Positions 18,872 to 28,012 of a DNA stretch of 64,000 nt are shown here, piece after piece; positions within the stretch are counted from its first letter, which is position 1; each line of letters starts with the position of its first letter. The notes beneath the pieces were generated by a model. That model saw nothing but the letters and a program-made list of their open reading frames with translations. It had not been told where the DNA came from and made no database searches. Source of the DNA: CAVWDI01 sp963793095 (GTDB lineage Bacteria > Chloroflexota > Anaerolineae > Anaerolineales > UBA4823). The stretch covers positions 496,001 through 560,000 of the forward strand of contig CAWBYY010000011.1 in the NCBI GenBank assembly GCA_963793095.1, given 5' to 3'. The position numbers were made by a program, and so were the translations under genes.

Positions 18872-19734
18872 TCAGCCCGGACAGGCGGCGAGAAGCGGTG
18901 AAGCAAGTGCAGGAAGTGCTGGACGTTTCAGAACGAAGAGCCTGCCAGGTAATTGGACAACCAAGATCAACACAAAGATATAACAAAAGGATTCCAGATG
19001 ATGAGCATCTACTGCGAGAACAAGTCCTGCAGCTGGCAAGTGATTGTGGAAGATATGGCTACCGGAGAGTGACGGCCATGCTGAAAAATCAGGGCTGGGA
19101 TGTCAATCATAAGTGAGTAGAGCGGATCTGGCGCCAGGAAGGGCTGAAAGTACCCCAAAAACAGCTTAAACGGGGCCGACTATGGCTTAGAGATGGTTCG
19201 ATCGTCCGACTGAGACCCGAGTTCCCCAAACATGTCTGGAGTTATGATTTTATGCAGCATCGAACCCATAATGGCGTTCCCTTCCGCATTCTGAATGTGA
19301 TCGATGAATACTCCCGGGAGTGTTTGATTACTAAAGTAGCTCGAAGATTGACCCACAAAGATGTTCTGGAAGTATTATTGGATTTGTTTCTTGAACGAGG
19401 AGTACCGGTCCATGTCCGCTCGGATAATGGCTCGGAATTCATTGCCAAGAAGGTGCGTAGGTTCCTCTCCAGGATGTCTGTCAGGCCTTTGTTCATCGAA
19501 CCAGGCAGTCCTTGGGAGAATGGTTATATTGAATCCTTCAATGGCAAGATGAGAGATGAACTGCTGGACAGAGAAATATTCTATTCGCTAAAGGAGGCCC
19601 AAATACTAATTGAAATGTGGAGAAATCATTACAACAAGGTCAGACCACACAGTTCATTGGGTTGCAGACCACCAGTCCCAGCTGCTGTTGTGATTCAACC
19701 TTCTCAAATAAATCAAATTAGTCTAACATTGTGA
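18868..19734 (+). pseudogene. IS3-family transposase OrfB with internal stop (DDE integrase)
   Basis: Reading 18868-19734 in one frame gives a full rve-type DDE integrase interrupted by a TGA at 19114-19116 (after GWDVNHK, before VERIWRQEGLK), where the family has Arg; CGA to TGA is the simplest explanation. The catalytic residues survive: Asp in VWSYDFM, Asp in VRSDNGSEF, and Glu in WENGYIESFNG, with 35 residues between the last two (DD35E). The C-terminal HYNKVRPHSSLGCRPP is also typical. The element cannot make intact transposase as sequenced. Confidence 0.85.
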
Positions 19735-19796
19735 GTGGTACAAATAATGGGGGCAGGACAGCTCACAGAAGAAGAAAATTTTATGTGAATGATATG

Positions 19797-22700
19797 GATA
19801 TGGAGCCTTCTTTTGATAGCAAATCTTTCGATCTGGAAACACCTTCCGGAACGGTTACATTTCTCTTTACCGACATCGAGGGCTCAACCAGGCTACTTGA
19901 GCGGCTTCGTGAGCAGTACGTCCTGCTTTTAGATGAGCAACAGCAAATCCTACGATCAGCCTTCACCCGCTGGAACGGCCTCGAGATCGACACCCAAGGC
20001 GATTCTTTCTTCGCCGTCTTCCCGCGGCGATTGACGCTGTGTGCTGCGTGATTGAGGCGCAGCGAGAGCTAACTGCCCACGAATGGCCGCAGGGGGCTTC
20101 CGTGCGGGTGCGGATGGGTTTGCATACCGGCGAGCCGATCCGGGTGCGCAGTGAGTATGTCGGTATGGATGTACACCGCGCCGCCCGCATCGCCAATGTG
20201 GGGCATGGCGGGCAGGTGCTGTTGTCTGAGACCACGGCTGCGCTGATTATCGATGAACTCCCGGAAGGGATTGCATTTCTGGACCTTGGTCGACACCTTT
20301 TGAAGGACATGCGCCGTCCGGAACGCATCCGCCAGCTGGTGATCGAGGGTTTACCCAGCGAGTTTCCACCCTTGAAGTCGTTGGAAACGCTCCCACCTGA
20401 AATCTCGTTGGATGTGGGGGAGATCGAACTGCCGGCTTTCCTTGAGGGTGAAGTGGATTTAGCGCCTGTTCCGGTGTTTGTCGGAAGGGAACGAGAACTG
20501 GCTCGCCTTAGCGGTTACCTGGAAGCGGCCTTAGCAGGAGAAGCGATGATCGCTTTCGTAAGCGGCGTGGCAGGCAGCGGGAAGACAAGCCTGGTGAGAG
20601 AAATTGCACGGCTGGCCCAGGAATACCACCCCGGGCTGGTCGCTGCGCTTGGGAGCTGCAGTGCGTTCTCCGGCATCGGAGACCCATTCCAGCCATTCCG
20701 TGACATTTTTGCGATGCTTTGCGGGGATGTGGAAGCCATGTGGGAGACCGGGAGCATCAGCCGAGACCATGCTGTCCGACTGTGGAAAGCGATCCCAGAA
20801 ATGGTCATGGCGCTCCTGACGAAAGGGATCGACCTGATTGACGTATTGATACCAAGAAATTTGCTACTGACAAATGCAAAGGCAGCGGGAGGTTCGCATG
20901 AATGGGTCGAGAAACTGGCAATGGCGACACAAGCGGCACGTGGGGGAGTTTCCGAAATAAGGCAAACCCAGATCTTCGAGCAGTGCGCTAATGTCGTAAG
21001 ATGGCTTTCCAAGAAGCACCCGCTGTTGCTGATCCTGGACGACCTGCATTGGGCTGATATGGCCTCCATCAATCTTTTATTTCATCTGGGCAGGCGGACA
21101 GCTGGCAGCCGCATCCTGATCCTAGGGACCTACCGATCGGAAGAAATCCTGCAAGGCCGCGGGGGTGAGCGGCACCCATTGGATGGGGTGCTTAATGAAA
21201 TCAAGCGCCTGTATGGGGACGTCTTCATTGAGTTGGATGCGGATTCCAGGACAGAAGGGCGAGACTTCATCGATGCCTTTTTGGATCAAGAGCCCAACCG
21301 CCTGGAAAACAATTTCCGCCAGGAATTGTTCAGGCGTACGAGTGGACATGCGCTGTTCACGGTTGAGTTTCTGAACGATCTGAAAGCGCGCGGCAACCTG
21401 GTCAAAGACGAAGCGGACCACTGGGTGTTGGGTGCCAGCTTGGATTGGAGCAGCTTACCCGTCCAGTTGGTGGGCGTGGTAGCCGAGAGAATCAGCCGGC
21501 TAGATGACGATCAACGACAAATCCTGGAAGCAGCCTGCGTCGAAGGGGAAAAATTCACAGCAGAGGTGATCGCAGCGATGCTCGAAGTCCCACAAAGCGA
21601 AATGGTGAAGGTTTTATCCCAGGATTTAGAAAAACGCCACCTGTTAATCCGGGAGCGCGGCGACCGACAGGGCAGCAGCGGACGTGTATCACGCTTCGAG
21701 TTCACCCATAACCTTTTCCAACATTATCTTTACAACCAGCTTGGCAACGGTAGACGCCGCCTGCTGCATGGCAAAGTGGCCAAAGGTTTGGAGACAGTTT
21801 ACCAGGACCAAGTCGAGGAAATCGCGGTCCAGTTAGCGAACCATTTCGATATCGCCGGCAGCGCAGAAAAGGCTTACTGCTATCTTCAACTGGCTGGCGA
21901 GCGGGCGCTGAGGCACTATGCCTACCGCGAGGCAATCGATCACCTGAGCCGGGCTCTGGAGTCCAACTGTGAGAAAGAGACCCTGCAGCAGGCCAAGCTG
22001 CACAGCCAGTTGGGGCAGGCCTACAGGGGAATTGGGGATTTCCCCAAGTGCCGCAATCACCTGTCACAAGCTCTGGCTCTGATCGATAGGCCGATGCCAG
22101 ATACTCCCGCCAAACTCCTCTTCGGCCTGCTCAGACAACTCACCAGGCAAGCCTTGCAACGACTCTTGCCGAATATTTTCATTTCCAGGCGGACTTCCGA
22201 GGAAAAACGAGAAATCCTGCTCGAAACGGCGCGCATCTATTCAATTTTGGGGTATATCTTCTACTTTGCCAACGAGAGCCTGCCCACCATTTATTCCACC
22301 CTGAGGATGCTGAACCTGGCCGAAAGGTGCGGCCCTTCCCCGGAACTAGCCAGGGCTTACGCCAATATGTGTGTTTCCGCCGGGCTGGTGCCGCTCCACA
22401 GGCTGGCAGAGGCTTACGGCAAGCAGGCCTTCAAAGTCGCCCGAAGCGTCGATCAGCTCCCCAACCTGGTCAACGCCTCCATCGTGATCAGCGCATATAA
22501 AAGTGGCGTTGGCCAATGGGGGGTAGTGCGGGAAATCCTCGATGAAGCGTTGGTAATTTGCGAACGGATAGGAGATTACCGTCAATGGAGCGAGTGTCTT
22601 GGCATGCTGGCTTGCTGCGCGATCATGGAAGGTGATTTCGCGCGTGGCATCGAATTAGGGGAATTGATCCTTGAAAGTGCACGCGATCAGAGCAACACCC

Positions 22701-23383
22701 TGCACCAAGCCTGGGGCATGGAATGGCTGTCCCTGAGCCACCTGCGCATGGGAGAAAACGCCAAGGCAAGCCATCTGCTGGAAGAAGCGCTCACTTTGTT
22801 AGCTGACAACGCCGAGCGAACAGCGGAAATCGAAAACTACGGCATGCTGGCGCTGGCGCGGTTACGCATCAACCAACCACTAGAGGCCCGCCAGGCAGCC
22901 GATATGGCATCCGAACGGATTGCCCAGGCAGGCTTACCCAGCATGTATTCGATGATTATCGGATACGATGGCATGACGGAAGTGTACCTGCAATTGTGGG
23001 AAGAAAGGCTCTCCGAAATCCCGCAAATGCCCTCAGGACAGGCAAGGCTGGAACAACTCGCCCACCAAGCCTGCAAGAACATGCACGCCTACAAGCGGGC
23101 TTTCCCCATCGGGCTACCATCCGCCTGGCTGCACCAGGGAAGATATGACTGGCTCTCAGGCAAGCAGCGGGTGGCTCACAAAGCCTGGCGTAAAAGCCTG
23201 GCGGCAGCCCATCGACTGGCGATGCCCTACGATGGTGGATTGGCGCACTATGAAATCGGGAGGCATCTGCCAACCGGCGACCCTAACCGAGAAGAACATT
23301 TGAGCCAGGCCGTTGAAACATTTTCACGATTGGGAGCGAATTTTGACCTTGAACGCGCCGAGGCGGAAATGCAAAAGGCATGA
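19797..23383 (+). CDS. Class III cyclase-like domain + STAND ATPase + TPR regulator (one frameshift)
   Basis: The first frame (ATG at 19797) encodes GTVTFLFTDIEGSTRLLERL and TQGDSFFAVFPR, holding the two metal-binding Asp of a class III nucleotidyl cyclase domain. The reading then stops at 20049-20051. A missing base at about 20025-20027 would continue it into the long frame (20039-23383): AIDAVCCVIEAQRELTAHEW, MGLHTGEP, and then YVGMDVHRAARIANVGHGGQ. The His in VHRAAR replaces the usual Asn, so cyclase activity is doubtful even if the frame is restored. An ATPase follows (Walker A GVAGSGKTSLVRE, Walker B LLLILDDLHWADM), then TPR-like repeats to about residue 1190. The ATPase and TPR part is paralogous to the BTAD regulator at 14130-17912. 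The IS remnant ends 36 bases before the ATG. Confidence 0.85.
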
Positions 23384-23384
23384 T

Positions 23385-24992
23385 ATGAATGTCAGTCGTA
23401 TCAGCATCATTGCGACAAAGCCAACCTTCCCGATGGGAAGCAGGCGTGATTTTGATCTTATGCCGTCCTTCGGGCCGCTGTTGATCAGCACCATTCTCAA
23501 GAATGATGGCTATGAGGTCAAATTCTTTGACGAAGCCATCGAGCCCTTGGACTGGGATTATATTTTCAGCTCAGATGCCGTGGGTTTCTTTGTCATGAGC
23601 ATCATGGTTCGTCCGACGATGAAATATTGCGCGCGCATCAAAACCAACAACCCACAAACGCCTATTTTCGTTGGGGGTACGCACCCTTCAGAATTGCCGG
23701 AGGATACGCTCCGCTATGCAGATTATGTTGTACGTATGGAGGGAGATGAAACGGTGCCCGATCTGCTGGATGCGCTGGAAACAGGGCGCGATTTGGGCAC
23801 CGTGGCAGGTTTATCTTATCGACGGAATGGCAAAATCATCCACAACCCCAATCGCCCCTTTGTGAAAGATATCGACATCATACCTGAGATGTCGCTCATC
23901 CACGGCTTCGAGGACGAAGCTCGCAGGAAGCGCAGGTTAAAAGCCGACAAGGTGATCAATCTCATCCAGGCCAGCAGGGGCTGCCCTTTCACCTGCGCTT
24001 TCTGCTATGGCATACGCCAGCTTGGCGTGGGATACCGTACCCGGAGCATCGACAGCCTGATCGAGGAAATCAAGTACCGGATGGATTTCTCCAACAGTAA
24101 GCGGTTCATGTTCGTCGATAATCACTTTTCTGCCAATCCCAAGTTCACGCGCGCGGTGCTCACCCGCATGAAGGACGAAGGTATCCGTTTTAGCTGGTGC
24201 TTGGTCTTTGTACGTATCGAGATCTACAAACACGAAGATATCTTACAGCTAATGAAAGAGGTAGGAATCACAGACCTATTTATCGGCCTCGAATCATTCA
24301 ACGACTCCACCTTATCGGCTTTTAATAAACAGCAAAGCCGCGAACAGATGATCGAAGCACTGGGCGTTATCAGGAAATATAACCTTCATATCACAGGCGG
24401 GTTTTTATATGGCGCCGATACAGACACGCTAGAGAACAGCAGGGAGATCTTGGAGACCGCCTTAATATATGGCGTTGACTACCTGTCAACCCTTTCGCTG
24501 ATGGAGTTCCCAAATATCTCAGGGACGGGCATGGTCCCATACAATCGCATGATTATCCGCGACTTCGATTACTGCAGCGCTTACTTTGTCAGTCATTTCC
24601 CTAAATATATGCGGCCCAGCGTATTGCAGCGCGAGATGCTGCGCACGTTATTTAGGTTCTACGCTCAGCAACTTTGGAAAAACGTAGTGAGGCTCGACCT
24701 TCGGGAGTTGTTCTACAAGGTAAGAGGTTATCCCATTGCTCGCCAGGCGATCAAGCAGTGGAAGGCGCATGCCACATATCTGGAGACCATCGAGAGGGGC
24801 TACTATGATGAACAGGATCATCTCATCGAGGAGAAGCTAGGAGAGGGAATTTTCCCGCCCGATTTTGTCAGAGCCTGGACACCGGAATTTCAAGCCAACG
24901 TCGTCCATCGCGGCCCGGCGAAGATCCCGACTGGGCAGATTCGGGTGACGGACGGCTATGGAGAAAAACATGCCCACCCTACAGGGGATTGA
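23385..24992 (+). CDS. B12-binding-type radical SAM protein
   Basis: 535 residues from the ATG at 23385, one base after the stop of the cyclase-ATPase-TPR gene. An in-frame ATG at 23313 lies inside that gene and is unlikely. The N-terminal part (about 1-150) has the cobalamin-binding-like fold of class B radical SAM enzymes (FGPLLISTILKNDGYEVKFF, FVGGTHPSELPE, VVRMEGDETVPDLLDAL). The SAM domain has the CPFTCAFC cluster motif (C-x3-C-x2-C) after NLIQASRG, then GLESFNDSTL and GGFLYGADTD. The C-terminus (about 390-535) is helical with no further Cys cluster. Family members methylate or rearrange unreactive carbons or make lipid and natural-product modifications. The substrate is unknown. Tight spacing implies an operon with the upstream regulator. 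Confidence 0.9.
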   Translation: MNVSRISIIATKPTFPMGSRRDFDLMPSFGPLLISTILKNDGYEVKFFDEAIEPLDWDYIFSSDAVGFFVMSIMVRPTMKYCARIKTNNPQTPIFVGGTHPSELPEDTLRYADYVVRMEGDETVPDLLDALETGRDLGTVAGLSYRRNGKIIHNPNRPFVKDIDIIPEMSLIHGFEDEARRKRRLKADKVINLIQASRGCPFTCAFCYGIRQLGVGYRTRSIDSLIEEIKYRMDFSNSKRFMFVDNHFSANPKFTRAVLTRMKDEGIRFSWCLVFVRIEIYKHEDILQLMKEVGITDLFIGLESFNDSTLSAFNKQQSREQMIEALGVIRKYNLHITGGFLYGADTDTLENSREILETALIYGVDYLSTLSLMEFPNISGTGMVPYNRMIIRDFDYCSAYFVSHFPKYMRPSVLQREMLRTLFRFYAQQLWKNVVRLDLRELFYKVRGYPIARQAIKQWKAHATYLETIERGYYDEQDHLIEEKLGEGIFPPDFVRAWTPEFQANVVHRGPAKIPTGQIRVTDGYGEKHAHPTGD

Positions 24993-25926
24993 GCATGGGC
25001 AAGGCCACCCCGGAGCGGGAAGCGGAACTGCTATTTTTTTATAATCTCACTCAATGCTTAGCTCAACACTCAACCGTGGTTGGTGGGATTTGATCTGTGT
25101 TTCTCTTCACTCACAACCTTTTCCCTGGTTTTCGGGAATGGGAAGATGTAGATTTCTTTCTTTGAAGATGGCTATGATGGTAGTACTGGAATGGTTCAAT
25201 AAAGGAGGGAGAATCAAAAATAATATAGCACGGCAACTATTGTTAGATTCTTACGATGTTAAACCAATGTTCAAATTGACGGTGCGAATAATATAGTAAA
25301 GGTATTTGGTTTTCATCGACAGTATAAAAGAGTCGCCCTTCCTTGCTTGATTAGATTTTGCACCACTAGTGCATTTTGGTGCAGATTGTTTAGAAACAGT
25401 AGAAATAATAGACAATCTGGATATCAAGCACCCCAAATTGTGGACGCTATAGACTGATTATCACCATATAGACGGTATAGACTCCCAATCCAAACTATTC
25501 GAATCCGTAGTTTGTGAGTTCGAATCTCACCGGGGGCACAAATTCTAAAAGACCGGCCAAATCATTGCTGGAACGGTTTTTTCGCGAAAGGATGTAATCC
25601 ACTCAGACATTTCGCAATCCCAATTCAAGAGAATTGGGGGTCTTCCATTAGGTTTGAGCACCGAGAAAAACTGGATGGGTTGGGGCTGGATATCTGATAT
25701 TCTTGTTACCAAAGAATTCGAATCTTCGTGGGTGTTTTTCACAACATTAATCTGATTTGAGTACCGAAGTCTTGCTTCCCCTTAAATGACGATTCGCGGT
25801 GCGATCCCTCAAGGTTACTTCATTTTTAACCTAACTCTTGTCACCCTTGTCTAACAAAATATATCTGCATTTTAATTAGGCAAAAGAAAAAAATATCAAT
25901 TTGAGATTGAATTCTTGATATTAGCC
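24993..25926. other. Long spacer with tRNA-tail relic
   Basis: More than 900 bases without a supported gene; frames at 25054-25296 and 25545-25742 lack ribosome sites and motifs. It contains a truncated tRNA 3' end with a terminator-like hairpin (25514-25578). From 25663 a segment includes AAAAACTGGATGGGTTGGGG, which resembles 61349-61382 behind another such relic. Confidence 0.45.
25514..25578 (+). other. Relic of a tRNA 3' end plus terminator (possible attachment site), copy 1
   Basis: Bases 25514-25530 form a perfect T-arm: GTGAG, loop TTCGAAT (the canonical TTCRANY pattern), CTCAC. They are followed by CGGGGGC, A and CA at 25531-25540, which look like the 3' acceptor strand, discriminator and partial CCA. 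A matching 5' acceptor GCCCCCG is absent upstream, so only the last third of a tRNA is present. Directly behind lies ACCG...CGGT with a T6 run (25551-25577), a weakened terminator. Similar but more decayed units occur at 33379-33450 and 61268-61325. Integrases commonly leave tRNA 3' ends of this kind, but no integrase gene is in the window. Confidence 0.5.
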
Positions 25927-26787
25927 TTATCCAAACCGGCCGGTGATGTAATCTTCTGTAACCCGATTGTCAGGATTCGTAAATATTTTCTGCGTTTCTC
26001 CGTATTCGACTAGCACTCCAGACCGGCTTTCTTCTTCTAAAGAAAAGAATGCAGTGTAATCGGAGACCCGAGCAGCCTGCTGCATATTGTGGGTAACGAT
26101 GATGATTGTGTATTCCTTGGCAAGGTCGCGCATCAATTCCTCTATACGGAGGGTAGCGATCGGATCTAATGCGGAGGCAGGTTCATCCATCAAGATAATT
26201 TCGGGTTCTACCGCGATCGTGCGCGCAATACACAAACGCTGCTGCTGTCCTCCAGATAGAGATAGACCGCTCTGTTCTAACTTATCTTTCACCTCATCCC
26301 ACAATGCTGCCCTTTTTAATGAATCCTCGACTAGAACGTCCATTCTGCCTTGATATCCGTTAATCTTAGCTCCCCAGGCGACATTCTCATATATGCTTTT
26401 GGGAAATGGATTCGGTTTTTGGAACACCATGCCTATTCGCCTGCGAACTTCTACTGGGTCAATGGAATCTTCATAAATGTTCACACCGTTAAAAATTACT
26501 TCCCCGCTTGTTTTTGCTGTCCGAACTAACTCATTCATCCTGTTGAAAGCGCGCAGTACTGTGCTCTTACCGCAGCCGGATGATCCGATAATCGCTGTTA
26601 TCTTCTGGGGTTTAATCATGAGGTTAATATCCTTAACCGCCAAGAAGTCATCATAATATACTCTCAATTCTCTAGTTTCAATTGCAAACTCTGCATCATT
26701 TCCTATCTCTGAAGGAACTGTATAGCTTGATACCAATTCGATAATTTCAGGCATTTTAATGACGGCTTGAGGAGAAGTTTGAATCAT
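25927..26787 (-). CDS. pstB: Phosphate ABC transporter ATPase PstB
   Basis: A 286-residue ABC ATPase with Walker A IGSSGCGKSTVLRAFNRMN, Q-loop GMVFQKPNPFPKSIYENVAW (diagnostic of PstB), signature LSGGQQQRLCIART, Walker B IILMDEPASALDP and switch ITHNMQQAARVSDYTAFF with V before. The C-terminus (KIFTNPDNRVTEDYITGRFG) is the typical PstB end. An extra 35 residues or so precede the usual start; an internal start is possible. It is the last gene of the pst cluster, 2 bases after pstA. It powers high-affinity phosphate import together with PstA and PstC. PhoU, which usually follows, is absent here. Confidence 0.97.
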   Translation of the reverse strand: MIQTSPQAVIKMPEIIELVSSYTVPSEIGNDAEFAIETRELRVYYDDFLAVKDINLMIKPQKITAIIGSSGCGKSTVLRAFNRMNELVRTAKTSGEVIFNGVNIYEDSIDPVEVRRRIGMVFQKPNPFPKSIYENVAWGAKINGYQGRMDVLVEDSLKRAALWDEVKDKLEQSGLSLSGGQQQRLCIARTIAVEPEIILMDEPASALDPIATLRIEELMRDLAKEYTIIIVTHNMQQAARVSDYTAFFSLEEESRSGVLVEYGETQKIFTNPDNRVTEDYITGRFG

Positions 26788-26789
26788 TT

Positions 26790-27992
26790 TTATATCCTTT
26801 TGCTGTATCTATTTCGAAGGATTACCGCGAACGCATTCATGCTGAGCAGCAGTATCAGCAGCACAATGATCGCCGCAGCGGCAATATTACGGAAAACATC
26901 CTGGGGACGGGAGGTCCATTGGTATATTTGAATTGGTAAAGTTGTGAATTTTGAAAAAGGTCCATCCGGATCAACCGTGATAAAAGTTGAGGCTCCTACC
27001 ACCACCAGCGGCGCTGTTTCACCGATGGCGCGTGAAATCGCCAGGATTGTACCTGTCAGGATCCCTGGTAAAGCGCTGGGAAGCACATGCGACCTGATTG
27101 TCTGCCAGCGGGTCGCTCCCAAACCGAAACTGGCCTGACGCAGAGAATCAGGCACCGCTTTGATTGCCTGTTGTGAATTAATTATGATCAAAGGAAGGAT
27201 CAACAAACCAAGTGTCAGACCTGCCGACAGGATCGTGCGGCCGTTCTCGGTCGGCTCTGCAATCCCAAATAGCATGCCGCTGGTAAATCCCTCCAAAGCT
27301 CTGACAAAAATCGCCAGTCCTAATATCCCGTAAATGATCGAGGGCACACCAGCCAGGTTATTGATATTGGTTTGTATGACTCGATTGATCGACCGGTCCT
27401 GGCGCGCGTATTCTTCCAGGTAAATTGCCGCGCCGACCCCGATTGGGAAAGAAAACAAAAACGCGATCAGTATCGTCCATAGCGAGCCCAGTATCGCCGT
27501 GCGTACTCCAGCTTTAACCGGATCCCCGGATTGCGGATTTGTTATGAACTGCGCGTCGAGCCAACTTTCAAATCGAAGTTCCAAACCCGAATATTCATCC
27601 TGCGCGGTTCGTTGGATGTCTGATCGTTGAAAAATTGACTCTGCCAATGTCCATTGGTGAGCAACCTGTGGTTGTACTACCCATTCAATGATCAATCCAT
27701 ACACATTTTCTCGAGTACGTTCGGAAATTGGCAAGTCGTTTTCTAGCCGGCGGAAAAGACCATTGGAGACGTTTTCCTGCAGAACCTGTGTTAATTTTTC
27801 TTTATCAAGATACTTAATCTCTATACCGTCAACTGCCAGTTCTTCCGGATTAGTTTCGTTTTGGATCACAGCGTAACCAAAGGCGCCGTTGGTGATGTTT
27901 ACTAGCAGGATGAGTAAGGCGATTATCCCGGCAACTGTTGAACCGCGGAAGATGTTTACCCACACTTTTCCACGGCGGTGTCTACCAGGCAA
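26790..27992 (-). CDS. pstA: Phosphate ABC transporter permease PstA (with enlarged periplasmic loop)
   Basis: A 400-residue permease. TM1 lies near residues 15-35. About 110 extra residues between TM1 and TM2 (including LDKEKLTQVLQENVSNGLF and DEYSGLELRFESWLDAQF) would lie outside the membrane. The usual permease core then begins at about 160: IGVGAAIYLEEYARQDRS, NNLAGVPSIIYGILGLAIF, and the EAA-type segment DSLRQASFGLGATRWQTI. Family proteins are usually about 290-300 residues, so the insertion is notable. It sits between pstC (20-base gap) and pstB (2-base gap) and would pair with PstC. Confidence 0.95.
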   Translation of the reverse strand: MPGRHRRGKVWVNIFRGSTVAGIIALLILLVNITNGAFGYAVIQNETNPEELAVDGIEIKYLDKEKLTQVLQENVSNGLFRRLENDLPISERTRENVYGLIIEWVVQPQVAHQWTLAESIFQRSDIQRTAQDEYSGLELRFESWLDAQFITNPQSGDPVKAGVRTAILGSLWTILIAFLFSFPIGVGAAIYLEEYARQDRSINRVIQTNINNLAGVPSIIYGILGLAIFVRALEGFTSGMLFGIAEPTENGRTILSAGLTLGLLILPLIIINSQQAIKAVPDSLRQASFGLGATRWQTIRSHVLPSALPGILTGTILAISRAIGETAPLVVVGASTFITVDPDGPFSKFTTLPIQIYQWTSRPQDVFRNIAAAAIIVLLILLLSMNAFAVILRNRYSKRI

Positions 27993-28012
27993 ATTGAGCT
28001 TGAAATTAGTAT

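Larger units (their letters stand above)
18661..19760 (+). mobile_element. Decayed IS3-family insertion sequence
   Basis: Contains an orfA remnant and an orfB broken by a stop codon. The right end is a plausible terminal repeat ending GGGGGCAGGACA at 19749-19760, the form seen in IS3-family ends (TG...CA). No matching left end (TGTCCTGCCCCC) is found upstream of 18661, and orfA lacks its N-terminal HTH start, so the left side is lost. The element lies directly upstream of the cyclase gene at 19797 and separates it from the divergent BTAD gene. Confidence 0.8.

Noticed and set aside
19114..19116. In-frame TGA in IS3 orfB as a possible selenocysteine codon.
   Set aside because: The family has Arg here, not Cys; there is no redox motif and the element has also lost its left end.
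25054..25296. Plus-strand open frame of 80 codons.
   Set aside because: No ribosome site, no domain, AT-rich spacer context.
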